Of a stretch of 7,529 nucleotides of DNA, positions 1 through 6,189 are shown piece after piece. Location of the stretch: the NCBI GenBank assembly GCA_903832475.1, contig CAILBQ010000740.1, forward strand, positions 1 to 7,529. Reading direction: 5' to 3'. The notes beneath the pieces are model-generated. The model had not been told where the DNA came from, ran no database searches, and worked only from the letters and a program-made list of their open reading frames with translations. The translations under genes were made by a program, and so were the position numbers. The first letter of the stretch is position 1; the number at the start of each line of letters is the position of its first letter. The stretch comes from an uncultured Acidobacteriota bacterium (GTDB lineage Bacteria > Acidobacteriota > Terriglobia > Terriglobales > Acidobacteriaceae).

Positions 1-372
1 CATCCCCATGGCCTGGATGATGCTGAATTTGATGTGCTGTTCACCAAAGACAAGCCCGTCATCTTCGCCTATCACGGCTATCCCACCCTCATCCACCGCC
101 TGACCTACCGCCGAACCAATCACAAAAATTTCCACGTCCGCGGCTACAAGGAAGAGGGAACGACGACCACGCCGTTCGACATGTGCGTCTGCAACAACAT
201 CGATCGCTACCAGCTCTCGCTCGACGCCATCTTGCGCGTGCCGCGTTTGGCTCACATCGCCGAAGACGCTCGTCAGCGCTACTCGGAGCAGATTCAGAAA
301 CACCGCCTCTACGTCGCGGAAAACGGCCAGGACCTTCCCGAAATCCGCAACTGGAAATGGTCCCCCAAATGA
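1..372 (+). CDS. xfp: Xylulose-5-phosphate/fructose-6-phosphate phosphoketolase, C-terminal part (5' end outside the window)
   Basis: The frame is open from the first base and gives 123 residues beginning HPHGLDDAEFD, so the gene enters from the left. The family is usually about 800 residues, so roughly the last 15% is seen. The visible part is the C-terminal phosphoketolase domain, with the family signatures KPVIFAYHGYP, LIHRLTYRR, FHVRGYKEEGTTTTPFDM and NNIDRYQL. The enzyme is a thiamine-diphosphate-dependent cytoplasmic lyase. It splits xylulose-5-P (and often fructose-6-P) with phosphate to give acetyl phosphate plus glyceraldehyde-3-P (or erythrose-4-P). The thiamine-binding domains lie outside the window, so substrate preference cannot be judged. 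Acetate kinase follows 157 bases downstream on the same strand and would use the acetyl phosphate. The stop is TGA at 370-372. The family assignment is very secure. Confidence 0.96.
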   Translation, partial: HPHGLDDAEFDVLFTKDKPVIFAYHGYPTLIHRLTYRRTNHKNFHVRGYKEEGTTTTPFDMCVCNNIDRYQLSLDAILRVPRLAHIAEDARQRYSEQIQKHRLYVAENGQDLPEIRNWKWSPK

Positions 373-387
373 AAGGTTTTGTGAAAG

Positions 388-443
388 GGCACGACTTTAG
401 TCGTGCCGATGCGAACGGTAAAAGGTAAGGGGCTTTAGCCCCT
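388..443. repeat. Pair of short perfect hairpins with identical TTTA loops (REP-like intergenic element)
   Basis: Two inverted repeats lie 20 bases apart in the xfp-ackA spacer. The first has an 8-bp stem, GGCACGAC (388-395) with GTCGTGCC (400-407). The second has a 6-bp stem, AGGGGC (428-433) with GCCCCT (438-443). Both close on the same TTTA tetraloop although the stems differ. Neither is followed by a clean T tract, so they are not textbook intrinsic terminators. A paired-hairpin arrangement between genes fits a REP-type dispersed element. From memory, such GGCACGAC-TTTA and GGGGC-TTTA hairpins recur in acidobacterial genomes, but this was not checked. They could also stabilise the upstream mRNA end or weaken readthrough into ackA. 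Confidence 0.7.
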
Positions 444-529
444 GCCTTCTTCGCACTTTTCCGGTGTTTTATTGATCACAACAATGACGGACTTGCTTTT
501 CTATCTCTCAATAAGAACGAAGGATTTTC

Positions 530-1756
530 ATGCCAACCCGCAACATCCTGGTTCTCAACAGCGGCTCCTCCTCTATCAAGTTTTCCATCTACCAGGCAAC
601 TGAAACCGAACGCACCAAGCTCTTCGAGGGCGCCCTTGACGGCATCGGCTCTGGCTCCGCTGCAGGCAAGTTCTGGATCAAGTCATGGGTCCCGGAAAAA
701 GGCGGCCAGCCCGGCGATGCTACCAAGCTCGTCGACGAAACCCCCACCGTCCCCGACCTCGCCACCGGCTTCTCTCTCGTAGCCGGCGCCCTCGAGAAAC
801 GATCCCTCCCCCACCCCGACGCCATCGGCCACCGCATGGTGTGCGGCGGCCCCACCGTCACCGAAAATCAATTCATCACCCCAGAACTCATCGACGAAAT
901 GGAGCGCTACACCGCCTTCGCCCCGCTCCACACACCTGCCGCGATCTACATCATGTGTGAGGCCGCCAAGCTCTTTCCCGGCGTCCCCAACTTCGTCTGC
1001 CTCGACAGCTACTTCCACCGTTATCTGCCCGAAGTGACCCGCCACCTGCCCATTCCCGCCGAATACAGCGCCATGGGCGTTCGCCGCTTCGGAGCGCATG
1101 GAATCTCCTACGAATCCATCGTCCAGGCACTGCAGCCCAACGTACCCGCGCGCCTCATCGTCGCCCACCTCGGCAACGGCGCCTCCATCTCCGCCATCCG
1201 GGACGGCATCGGCATCGACACCTCCATGGGCCTCACGCCCACCGGCGGCATCATCTCCGGAACCCGCACCGGCGACATCGATCCCGGCGTCCTGCTCTTC
1301 ATCCTGCGCAAGCTCGCCGACACCGCTCCCGACACCAACACCGCCGCCGACCAGCTTGAAAAAATCGCCAGCAAAAAATCCGGCCTCCTCGGCTTGAGCC
1401 AACTCGACAACGACATGCGCGCCCTCCGCCAGGCCATCGGCGAAGACAACGCCCATGCCCGCCTCGCCGTCGACGAATTTGTCTATGTCCTGCGCAAGTT
1501 CATCGGCGGCTACATCGCCGTTCTCGGCGGCCTCGACATGCTCGTCTTTACGGGAGGAATTGGCGAAAACGACACTGCGACCCGCGCCGAAGTCTGCGCC
1601 GGCCTCGAGTGCTTCGGCCTCATCCTCGACCTGGAACGTAACAAACAACGCGGCGAAGCCACCATCTCCACGCAAGGCTCTCCTGTGACGATCCGCGTCA
1701 TCCCACCCGCGGAAGATCTGATCATCGTGGAACATGTTTGTCGCTTGTTGCAGTGA
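530..1756 (+). CDS. ackA: Acetate kinase (acetate/propionate kinase family)
   Basis: This 408-residue cytoplasmic kinase, of normal family length, interconverts acetyl phosphate + ADP and acetate + ATP. The ASKHA-fold signatures are present in order: ILVLNSGSSSIKFS (Asn10), GHRMVCGG (Arg102), APLHTP (His134), FVCLDSYFH (Asp159), RRFGAHGISY (His190), HLGNGAS (Asn216), GTRTGDIDPG (Arg246) and FTGGIGEND (Glu346). These match the nucleotide- and phosphate-binding and catalytic residues known from Methanosarcina AckA. Some usually conserved stretches differ: the common DTAFH is DSYFH, HGTSH is HGISY, and TPLEGLMMGTRSG is TPTGGIISGTRTG, so this is a divergent branch. The ATG at 530 is preceded by GAAGGA (519-524) with 5 bases of spacing. 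Its position after phosphoketolase suggests it drains the acetyl phosphate made there to ATP and acetate. No confident promoter was found in the spacer. Confidence 0.96.
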   Translation: MPTRNILVLNSGSSSIKFSIYQATETERTKLFEGALDGIGSGSAAGKFWIKSWVPEKGGQPGDATKLVDETPTVPDLATGFSLVAGALEKRSLPHPDAIGHRMVCGGPTVTENQFITPELIDEMERYTAFAPLHTPAAIYIMCEAAKLFPGVPNFVCLDSYFHRYLPEVTRHLPIPAEYSAMGVRRFGAHGISYESIVQALQPNVPARLIVAHLGNGASISAIRDGIGIDTSMGLTPTGGIISGTRTGDIDPGVLLFILRKLADTAPDTNTAADQLEKIASKKSGLLGLSQLDNDMRALRQAIGEDNAHARLAVDEFVYVLRKFIGGYIAVLGGLDMLVFTGGIGENDTATRAEVCAGLECFGLILDLERNKQRGEATISTQGSPVTIRVIPPAEDLIIVEHVCRLLQ

Positions 1757-1759
1757 TCT

Positions 1760-2122
1760 CTATCGTTGGAATGCAAACCGGGCCATCGCTGTCAGCGCCG
1801 ATATCCGCGCCTGCATGGCGTTGCGGCGCAGCCAGACCAACGTGGCCGGGTCGATCGGCATCGCCGCTTGCTCCACATCCGCTTTGTCCGCGAGCCGCAG
1901 CAGCAGCCCCGCATGCTGGTACAAAGTCCACCATGCGCGCCAGCCCTTGCGGGAGCCATCGCTGCCCGCCTCGGATTGGCGGCTCAGCCACATTGCGCCC
2001 TCGAGCAGGCTCTGCGTGCCCATCTCGCTTTGCAGCCGGGCGAACAGCACATCGCCACTCTCCTCGTTCTGCCGCACCAAATCGGCGCGACGCTGCAAGA
2101 GGTATGCGCCCATCGCTGCCAC
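1760..2122 (-). CDS. Hypothetical protein, probably membrane-anchored at the N-terminus; 5' end uncertain
   Basis: I do not recognise this protein. From the first usual start codon (GTG at 2122) it is 120 residues, but no ribosome binding site precedes that GTG. The frame stays open upstream to a TAG at 2180-2182 and encodes ALEVLLQIGLVAAMGAYLL, a good transmembrane helix that a start at 2122 would cut in half. The real start is therefore probably upstream: a CTG at 2149 after a GAGAGAG tract, or the ATG at 2175, which is one base out of frame. After the helix comes a charged, Ala/Leu/Arg-rich soluble part (QRRADLVRQNEE, then two Trp-rich stretches and LVWLRRNAMQARISAL). Codon third positions are GC-rich as in the neighbours, which favours a real gene. 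The stop lies 3 bases from the ackA stop, on the opposite strand. Confidence 0.55.
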   Translation of the reverse strand: MAAMGAYLLQRRADLVRQNEESGDVLFARLQSEMGTQSLLEGAMWLSRQSEAGSDGSRKGWRAWWTLYQHAGLLLRLADKADVEQAAMPIDPATLVWLRRNAMQARISALTAMARFAFQR

Positions 2123-2182
2123 CAGACCGATTTGAAGTAGAACTTCCAGGGCTGCTCTCTCTTTCGCGCGCGCATAACCCTA

Positions 2183-2384
2183 TAGTTACGGGGCCCGGCA
2201 CTTTTCGGATTTGAAGAAGCTCCTCACTTTCTCCCAAATCGTAGCTATCCGCAATACCACTCTCGTCCGCACTCCTCCTTCAAGTGTCAGAAGGAAAGCG
2301 TCTTACGTTTGCGATACGGTACACGGCCAGCTCCCCCTCGGCTCTGTTCTACACTGAATGGTTGACGCAGGAGGGCTAATTTCG
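2183..2384. promoter_or_regulatory. Divergent intergenic control region between the hypothetical gene and ctaA
   Basis: These about 200 bases separate the 5' end of the minus-strand hypothetical gene from the ctaA start and must hold both promoters if the genes are transcribed divergently. I see no convincing -35/-10 pair for ctaA; TACACT at 2350-2355 could be a -10 but has no good -35. A weak 6-bp inverted repeat, GATTTG (2208-2213) with CAAATC (2235-2240), has a 21-base loop and could be chance. No small gene with a ribosome binding site was found here. Confidence 0.3.
2369..2375 (+). promoter_or_regulatory. Strong ribosome binding site fixing the ctaA start
   Basis: AGGAGGG lies 9 bases before the ATG at 2385. 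The in-frame ATG at 2358 is upstream of this site and has no comparable signal, so 2385 is the better start and the protein is 323 rather than 332 residues. Confidence 0.8.
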
Positions 2385-3356
2385 ATGACGACCGCAGCCG
2401 TCCAACTTCCGAATCGCACACCTTCGCCCGCCCTCCGCCGATTCGCATGGGGAGTGCTGGCTTTCTTCATCGCCACCATTCTGTGGGGCACAGTGGTGCG
2501 CGCCACCGGCTCCGGCAACGGCTGCGGCGACCACTGGCCCCTCTGCAATGGGACCGTCTGGCAAAAGTCGCCTACGCTGCACACCATCGTGGAGCTGACC
2601 CATCGCGTTTCAGCCGGCGCTATCGACTCAATCCTGGTCCTCATCTTGATCGTCTGGACCTGGCGCAACACAATCAGAGGACATCTGGCGCGCTGGGCGG
2701 TTGGCGCCACGTTATTCCTGACAGTAACCGAAGGTGCGCTGGGCGCATTGCTCGTCAAGCTCGGCCTGACCGCGCAAAGCCAGTCGCCATTGCGCGCACC
2801 TTTCCTGGCGCTGCATCTCTCCAACACGCTGCTGTTGCTGGCGGCGCTGGCCATGACCGCGCATCTGCTCGGTCGCACCATCGGCTTTCGCCTGCGCGAC
2901 ATCCGCATCCGTTACGCTTTCGGAACCACTGTCGGCATGATCGCCATGATGATCGTCGGCATCACCGGCTCCATGGCCGCTCTTGGAGATACCCTTTTCC
3001 CCTCAACTACCCTGAGCGACTCTCTGGCGCACGACTTCTCGTCGGACAGCACCTTCCTGCTCCGTTGGCGCTGGACCCACCCGGCCTTCGCCATCCTGGC
3101 GAGCATCTTCATGGTCTGGCTGCTCACCCGTGCCGCCCGCCGCGTCGCCCCCATCTGGGGTAAGTGGGACAACCGAAGGCTCTCCGCTTTCGTCGTCCTC
3201 GTCCTCGCCTTTGAATACATCCTCGGCCTGCTCAACGTCTGGCTGCTCGCCCCCGTCTGGATGCAGGTCACCCATCTGCTCGCCGCCGACATCCTCTGGT
3301 CCGCCTTGGTCGTCCTCACCGCCCGCCTGACCCTTGTGCCGCGCAACGCAGAATAG
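2385..3356 (+). CDS. ctaA: Heme A synthase (COX15/CtaA family)
   Basis: This 323-residue inner-membrane protein oxidises the C8 methyl of heme O to a formyl group, giving heme A for aa3-type cytochrome oxidase. It is strongly hydrophobic with about eight membrane helices in two four-helix halves, as in the family. Expected landmarks are visible: VRATGSGNGCGDHWPLCNG at 39-57 with the cysteine pair Cys47/Cys54, the ELTHR motif (Glu70, His73), His144 in LALHLS, His232 in RWTHP and His297 in VTHLLAAD. The four histidines are the heme ligands of the two halves, and the Glu matches the essential acidic residue known in Bacillus CtaA. No oxidase or ctaB gene is nearby, so here it is probably its own transcription unit. 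It converges on the M24 gene, with 115 bases between the stops. The start was chosen by the AGGAGGG site. Confidence 0.93.
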   Translation: MTTAAVQLPNRTPSPALRRFAWGVLAFFIATILWGTVVRATGSGNGCGDHWPLCNGTVWQKSPTLHTIVELTHRVSAGAIDSILVLILIVWTWRNTIRGHLARWAVGATLFLTVTEGALGALLVKLGLTAQSQSPLRAPFLALHLSNTLLLLAALAMTAHLLGRTIGFRLRDIRIRYAFGTTVGMIAMMIVGITGSMAALGDTLFPSTTLSDSLAHDFSSDSTFLLRWRWTHPAFAILASIFMVWLLTRAARRVAPIWGKWDNRRLSAFVVLVLAFEYILGLLNVWLLAPVWMQVTHLLAADILWSALVVLTARLTLVPRNAE

Positions 3357-3416
3357 TCCGTCTACGCACAGAAGTCGGCTCATCCTGCTGTTCTTGCTCT
3401 TGCTTTTCTTTCTGTC

Positions 3417-3433
3417 ATTCCCCTTAGGGGAAT
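3417..3433. repeat. Perfect short inverted repeat between convergent genes
   Basis: ATTCCCC (3417-3423), loop TTA, GGGGAAT (3427-3433) form a 7-bp perfect stem in the 115-base gap between the ends of ctaA and the M24 gene. Its position suits a bidirectional transcription stop, but neither strand has a T tract just after the stem. The T-rich run (TTTTCTTTCT) lies before the hairpin on the plus strand. It could work as a terminator only weakly, or as an mRNA-end stabiliser. The rest of the gap shows nothing else. Confidence 0.4.
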
Positions 3434-3471
3434 CTGCTTCTCGGGCAATTCCTGACGACCGGCGATGTCGA

Positions 3472-4626
3472 TCAAAGCACCAACACTCCCGTGGCTGGGT
3501 AGCTCGTTCCATTCGCACTCGACTCCAAACCCGGCAACTCCGGCGTCGGCGTCAGCAGCTCGATCTTCCCATCCCGCAACAGCACCGTATCCTCGACCTT
3601 GCCCCCGCGTACGCTGGGGTTCCAGGCAAACGCTTCGCCATCGACTACTGTCTCGCTGCCAGAAGGCGTTGCCACCCACTCCCGCTCCCAATACCCGGTC
3701 GCCCCGCCCTGGTGATGCATCTGCTCATCCCCCGCGAATCCTTCGCGCGCGTAAGCATCCCTGGCAACCCTGTATAACTCAGCCGAAGTTGTCCCCACTC
3801 GCGAAGCATCGAGCAGCGCCGCATTCACCTGCGCCGTCGCGTGAAACTTCGCCTGCAGCTCGTCGGGAACAGCGCCCACATGCGCAAATCGCGTAATCGA
3901 AACCGTCAACCCCCACTTCCTCGCGCACAGGTTGATCATGCCGTATTTCTCCATCCGCGCCCCGCGCGCCACGGCATGCTTGTACTTGAAGATCCGCTCG
4001 TCCACGGCCATCAGGTAGACCGACGGCAGAATTCCCCGGCTCAGCAGCGCCGCCGCTACCTGGCCCTCCATCGCATACTCTGAAATCCCCGGCGTCAGCT
4101 CCTTCAACACCGCTGTCACCGCATCTGCGGTCTCCCTGCCCAGCCATCGAAACCGCTCAATCTCCGTCTCCTGCAATCCAGCCCGCAACGGATAGAGATT
4201 CGCATGCGCAAACCCCGGCGTCGGCACATCGCAAGCTACTGAACCCCTCGCCAACCGCAGCGCCGCCTCGCACGTTCCATCCGCGTACCAGGGAAAAATC
4301 ACGGGCTCGAAATCCAGCTTGCCGAACTCCTCATCATGCAGCCGCGGAGCCTCATTCGCCGTTGTCAGGTAAAACCGCCCGCCCTCTTTCGTCACCAGCA
4401 GGGAAGCCACGCCGGTTTCACCAGGCGTCAGCACCCGCAACTCTACCGCCCCACCTGTCAGCCACGCAACATTCTCATTCCGCTTCAGCAGTATCCCGTC
4501 CAGGGCTTCGCTGCGCAGCCACTCCACGACCTGCTGGTGCTTTGCCCCCAGCTCCGCATTCCAAGCTTCCTGGGAAACAATCGTCTTCCCGTTCACCACC
4601 AGGCTCTTGCCAATCCGCATGCTCAT
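3472..4626 (-). CDS. M24 (pita-bread fold) family protein lacking most metal ligands; creatinase-like, function unknown
   Basis: This 384-residue soluble protein has the two-domain layout of creatinase, prolidase and aminopeptidase P: an N-terminal domain to about residue 150 and a C-terminal pita-bread domain from about 152 (ETEIERFRWLGRETADAV). True M24 peptidases bind two metals with Asp, Asp, His, Glu, Glu. Here the VDLGA position reads INLCA (Asn232), SDLTRT reads VSITRF (Ser243), and the IEPG position reads WNPS (Asn336). Only the last Glu (Glu345, KVEDTVLL) is clearly kept. His217 (FKYKHAV) aligns with the substrate-site histidine that is catalytic in metal-free creatinase (His232). 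HHQGGATGY at 304-312 replaces the usual GHGIG. It may therefore be a metal-independent C-N hydrolase or a non-enzyme; peptidase activity is doubtful. The start at 4626 has AAAGG 6 bases upstream; a longer reading to 4704 would run through a terminator. It lies downstream of the isomerase. Confidence 0.88.
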   Translation of the reverse strand: MSMRIGKSLVVNGKTIVSQEAWNAELGAKHQQVVEWLRSEALDGILLKRNENVAWLTGGAVELRVLTPGETGVASLLVTKEGGRFYLTTANEAPRLHDEEFGKLDFEPVIFPWYADGTCEAALRLARGSVACDVPTPGFAHANLYPLRAGLQETEIERFRWLGRETADAVTAVLKELTPGISEYAMEGQVAAALLSRGILPSVYLMAVDERIFKYKHAVARGARMEKYGMINLCARKWGLTVSITRFAHVGAVPDELQAKFHATAQVNAALLDASRVGTTSAELYRVARDAYAREGFAGDEQMHHQGGATGYWEREWVATPSGSETVVDGEAFAWNPSVRGGKVEDTVLLRDGKIELLTPTPELPGLESSANGTSYPATGVLVL

Positions 4627-4632
4627 TTCGTA

Positions 4633-4638
4633 CCTTTC
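4633..4638 (-). promoter_or_regulatory. Ribosome binding site deciding the M24 gene start
   Basis: Reading the minus strand, GAAAGG sits 6 bases before ATG at 4626 (MSMRIG). A second ATG at 4620 is also possible. The open frame runs back to 4704, but that stretch holds the terminator hairpin and has no ribosome binding site. Confidence 0.65.
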
Positions 4639-4653
4639 CCGGGTTTCGTATTC

Positions 4654-4693
4654 AAAAAGAAAACAGGGCGCCGACAGCATCGTCAGCGCCCTG
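4654..4693 (-). terminator. Intrinsic terminator downstream of the isomerase gene
   Basis: On the minus strand, 17 bases after the isomerase stop (4711-4713), CAGGGCGC (complement of 4686-4693) pairs with GCGCCCTG (complement of 4664-4671). The inner part adds three pairs (GAC/GTC) after one mismatch, with a 6-base loop. The stem is followed at once by TTTTCTTTTT. A GC-rich stem plus a T tract is a textbook Rho-independent terminator. It lies before the M24 gene, so that gene should depend on readthrough or its own promoter, though only about 30 bases separate the T tract from its start codon. Confidence 0.88.
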
Positions 4694-4710
4694 GGAGACA
4701 GCACATCAAC

Positions 4711-6138
4711 TTAATCCTCAAGTCCCGGATGGTAATAGCTTTCCCATCCCAGGTACCGGCTCGCCGCTTCGTGCACCGACTTCGAAACATCGCTGAAGTT
4801 CGCCGCCACATGATGCTCGAACCCTTCGCGGCAGATGTACTTCAACAGCTTCTGCAGCTTCGGAATCTCCGCCACACCCGCGCCGCCAAACGTGGTCAGC
4901 GGATCGTCGGTAAACTGGCCCGGTCCGGTGTAGCCGCGAATGATTCCGCGCCGGTCGTCGGTCGAGTAGCGTGCATAACTCATTGCCCCGCTCTTCACCC
5001 GTCCCACGCAGGTGCCAAACGTATTCTCCTTGCCCACCGTTCCCGCAATGATCTCCTGGAAGTCCATCTTCACTTCCTTGAAGAAGTGCTTCGGCAGATT
5101 CGAACAATGGAAGCAAACGCATTTGTCGGGATGGCTGCCATAGTTGTTGTTCCAATCCAGCAGCGCACTCGGCGTACCTGAAGCCAGCGCCAGCATGTAC
5201 ATGCTCAGCGTGCCCGGCACATCCACTTCGCAGGCCGATGGAATCAGGTCGTTCGACATCATGCTCATGATTGTGCACGGCACCACGCCAAAGTATTCTT
5301 CAAGGGACGTCCAGCACTGCACCGCGCTGATCGTCACTTCCACTTCCTTCATCCACCCGTCGATCACCGCGCCCAGCTTGGCCATCTTCATCAACGCCGC
5401 TTCTGGAATCCCCGAAGTCGTCACATAGCTTTTGATCCCATTCAGTTTGGCCTGAGCAGCATCGTCATTGTCGCCCATCTTGTTGATGCGCCCCAGGATC
5501 TCCGACAGATCGATCGGCACTACCGAGATCCCGCTCGTCTCCATGATCCGTTCGGAATACCGCACCGTGTTGAAGGCCTGGGGCCTCGCGCCGATCGAAC
5601 CAATGCGCAGATTCTTCAGCCCCTTCACAATGCGGCAAACCGCTCCAAACCACTCCAGATCTGCCTTGAACTCCGCCGAAGCCGGCGATTCCGTATGCAG
5701 CGTCGTCAGCGAGTAAGGAATGCCATACTGCATCAGGTTGTTGCAGGCGCTCATCTTGCCGCAGAAGCTGTCCCGCCGCGTGGCAATCGTCATCGCATCG
5801 CTCTTGTCCGGAGTCGCCTGCACCAGCACCGGCACATGCAAGCCCGCCAGCCGTACCGCATCCGCCACACCGCGCTCATCGCCAAAGTTGGGAAGCGTCA
5901 CGATGATTCCATCAATCACGTCGGCATGCTTCTTGAACAACTCGGCACAAGCCTTCGCCTCGGCATACGTCTCCACCGCGCCATACTTCGAATCCTGCGC
6001 GGTCAGTACGATCGCCTTTCCACCATCCGCCTCAATCGCGGCAATCATCTCTTCACGTCCGGTCTTCGCCAGGTGATCCGGAAAAAATCCCCGATTGCCT
6101 ACCACAACCGCATAAGTCATTGCTCGAAGCGCTGCCAT
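4711..6138 (-). CDS. L-fucose/L-arabinose isomerase-like sugar isomerase, substrate unknown
   Basis: This 475-residue cytoplasmic protein belongs to the FucI/AraA ketol-isomerase superfamily, which interconverts aldoses and ketoses using a divalent metal. The N-terminal half is the alternating alpha/beta domain (TYAVVVGNRGFFP, IDGIIVTLPNFGDERGVADAVR, PVLVQATPDK). The C-terminal half carries the likely metal and catalytic residues: Glu304 (ACEVDVPG), Asp328 (LLDWNNNYG), His344 (CFHCSN) and His442/443 (EHHVAAN). Their spacing resembles Glu306/Glu333/His350/His450 of AraA. It is shorter than E. coli FucI (591) and near AraA (about 500). L-fucose, L-arabinose, another deoxysugar or sulfoquinovose (some of its isomerases belong to this superfamily) are all possible. 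The ATG at 6138 has AAGGAG 8 bases upstream. It follows the symporter and small membrane protein genes on the same strand, and an intrinsic terminator comes right after it. Confidence 0.88.
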   Translation of the reverse strand: MAALRAMTYAVVVGNRGFFPDHLAKTGREEMIAAIEADGGKAIVLTAQDSKYGAVETYAEAKACAELFKKHADVIDGIIVTLPNFGDERGVADAVRLAGLHVPVLVQATPDKSDAMTIATRRDSFCGKMSACNNLMQYGIPYSLTTLHTESPASAEFKADLEWFGAVCRIVKGLKNLRIGSIGARPQAFNTVRYSERIMETSGISVVPIDLSEILGRINKMGDNDDAAQAKLNGIKSYVTTSGIPEAALMKMAKLGAVIDGWMKEVEVTISAVQCWTSLEEYFGVVPCTIMSMMSNDLIPSACEVDVPGTLSMYMLALASGTPSALLDWNNNYGSHPDKCVCFHCSNLPKHFFKEVKMDFQEIIAGTVGKENTFGTCVGRVKSGAMSYARYSTDDRRGIIRGYTGPGQFTDDPLTTFGGAGVAEIPKLQKLLKYICREGFEHHVAANFSDVSKSVHEAASRYLGWESYYHPGLED

Positions 6139-6146
6139 TTCACTTA

Positions 6147-6152
6147 CTCCTT
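6147..6152 (-). promoter_or_regulatory. Ribosome binding site fixing the isomerase start
   Basis: The minus strand reads AAGGAG here, 8 bases before ATG at 6138. A second in-frame ATG at 6120 is closer to where the protein fold begins (TYAVVV), but the spacing favours 6138. Confidence 0.75.
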
Positions 6153-6189
6153 ATGAGTTCAATTACGTAGGAAAACTGCCACCCAATCC

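Noticed and set aside
183..428. An 81-residue plus-strand frame running from xfp into the hairpin region
   Set aside because: It overlaps the phosphoketolase gene in another frame, and its tail (GHDFSRAD) is just a translation of the hairpin repeat.
683..1735. A 350-residue open frame on the minus strand opposite ackA
   Set aside because: It is fully antisense to a gene with clear acetate kinase motifs. Its Gly/Ala/Asp/Val-rich low-complexity composition is what a GC-rich coding strand gives in reverse, and no family motif is seen.
2176..2187. ACTATAGGG on the minus strand, similar to the end of a phage T7 promoter
   Set aside because: Only nine bases agree and the essential upstream part of a T7 promoter is absent. 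Chance match.
1722..2237. A 171-residue minus-strand frame longer than the chosen hypothetical gene
   Set aside because: It overlaps the end of ackA, is low in complexity with many Gly/Arg/Ala residues, and has no hydrophobic segment. The alternative frame gives a more protein-like sequence ending cleanly next to ackA.
2208..2240. Inverted repeat GATTTG/CAAATC upstream of ctaA as a possible operator
   Set aside because: The 6-bp arms with a 21-base gap are too weak to distinguish from chance.
3334..3777. A 147-residue plus-strand frame overlapping the end of ctaA and the 3' part of the M24 gene
   Set aside because: It has no ribosome binding site and no motif. Most of it is antisense to the M24 coding region.
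4336..5181. A 281-residue open frame on the plus strand across the M24 and isomerase genes
   Set aside because: It lies opposite two well-supported genes and the terminator, is rich in Arg, His and Pro, and shows no domain. It is a shadow frame.
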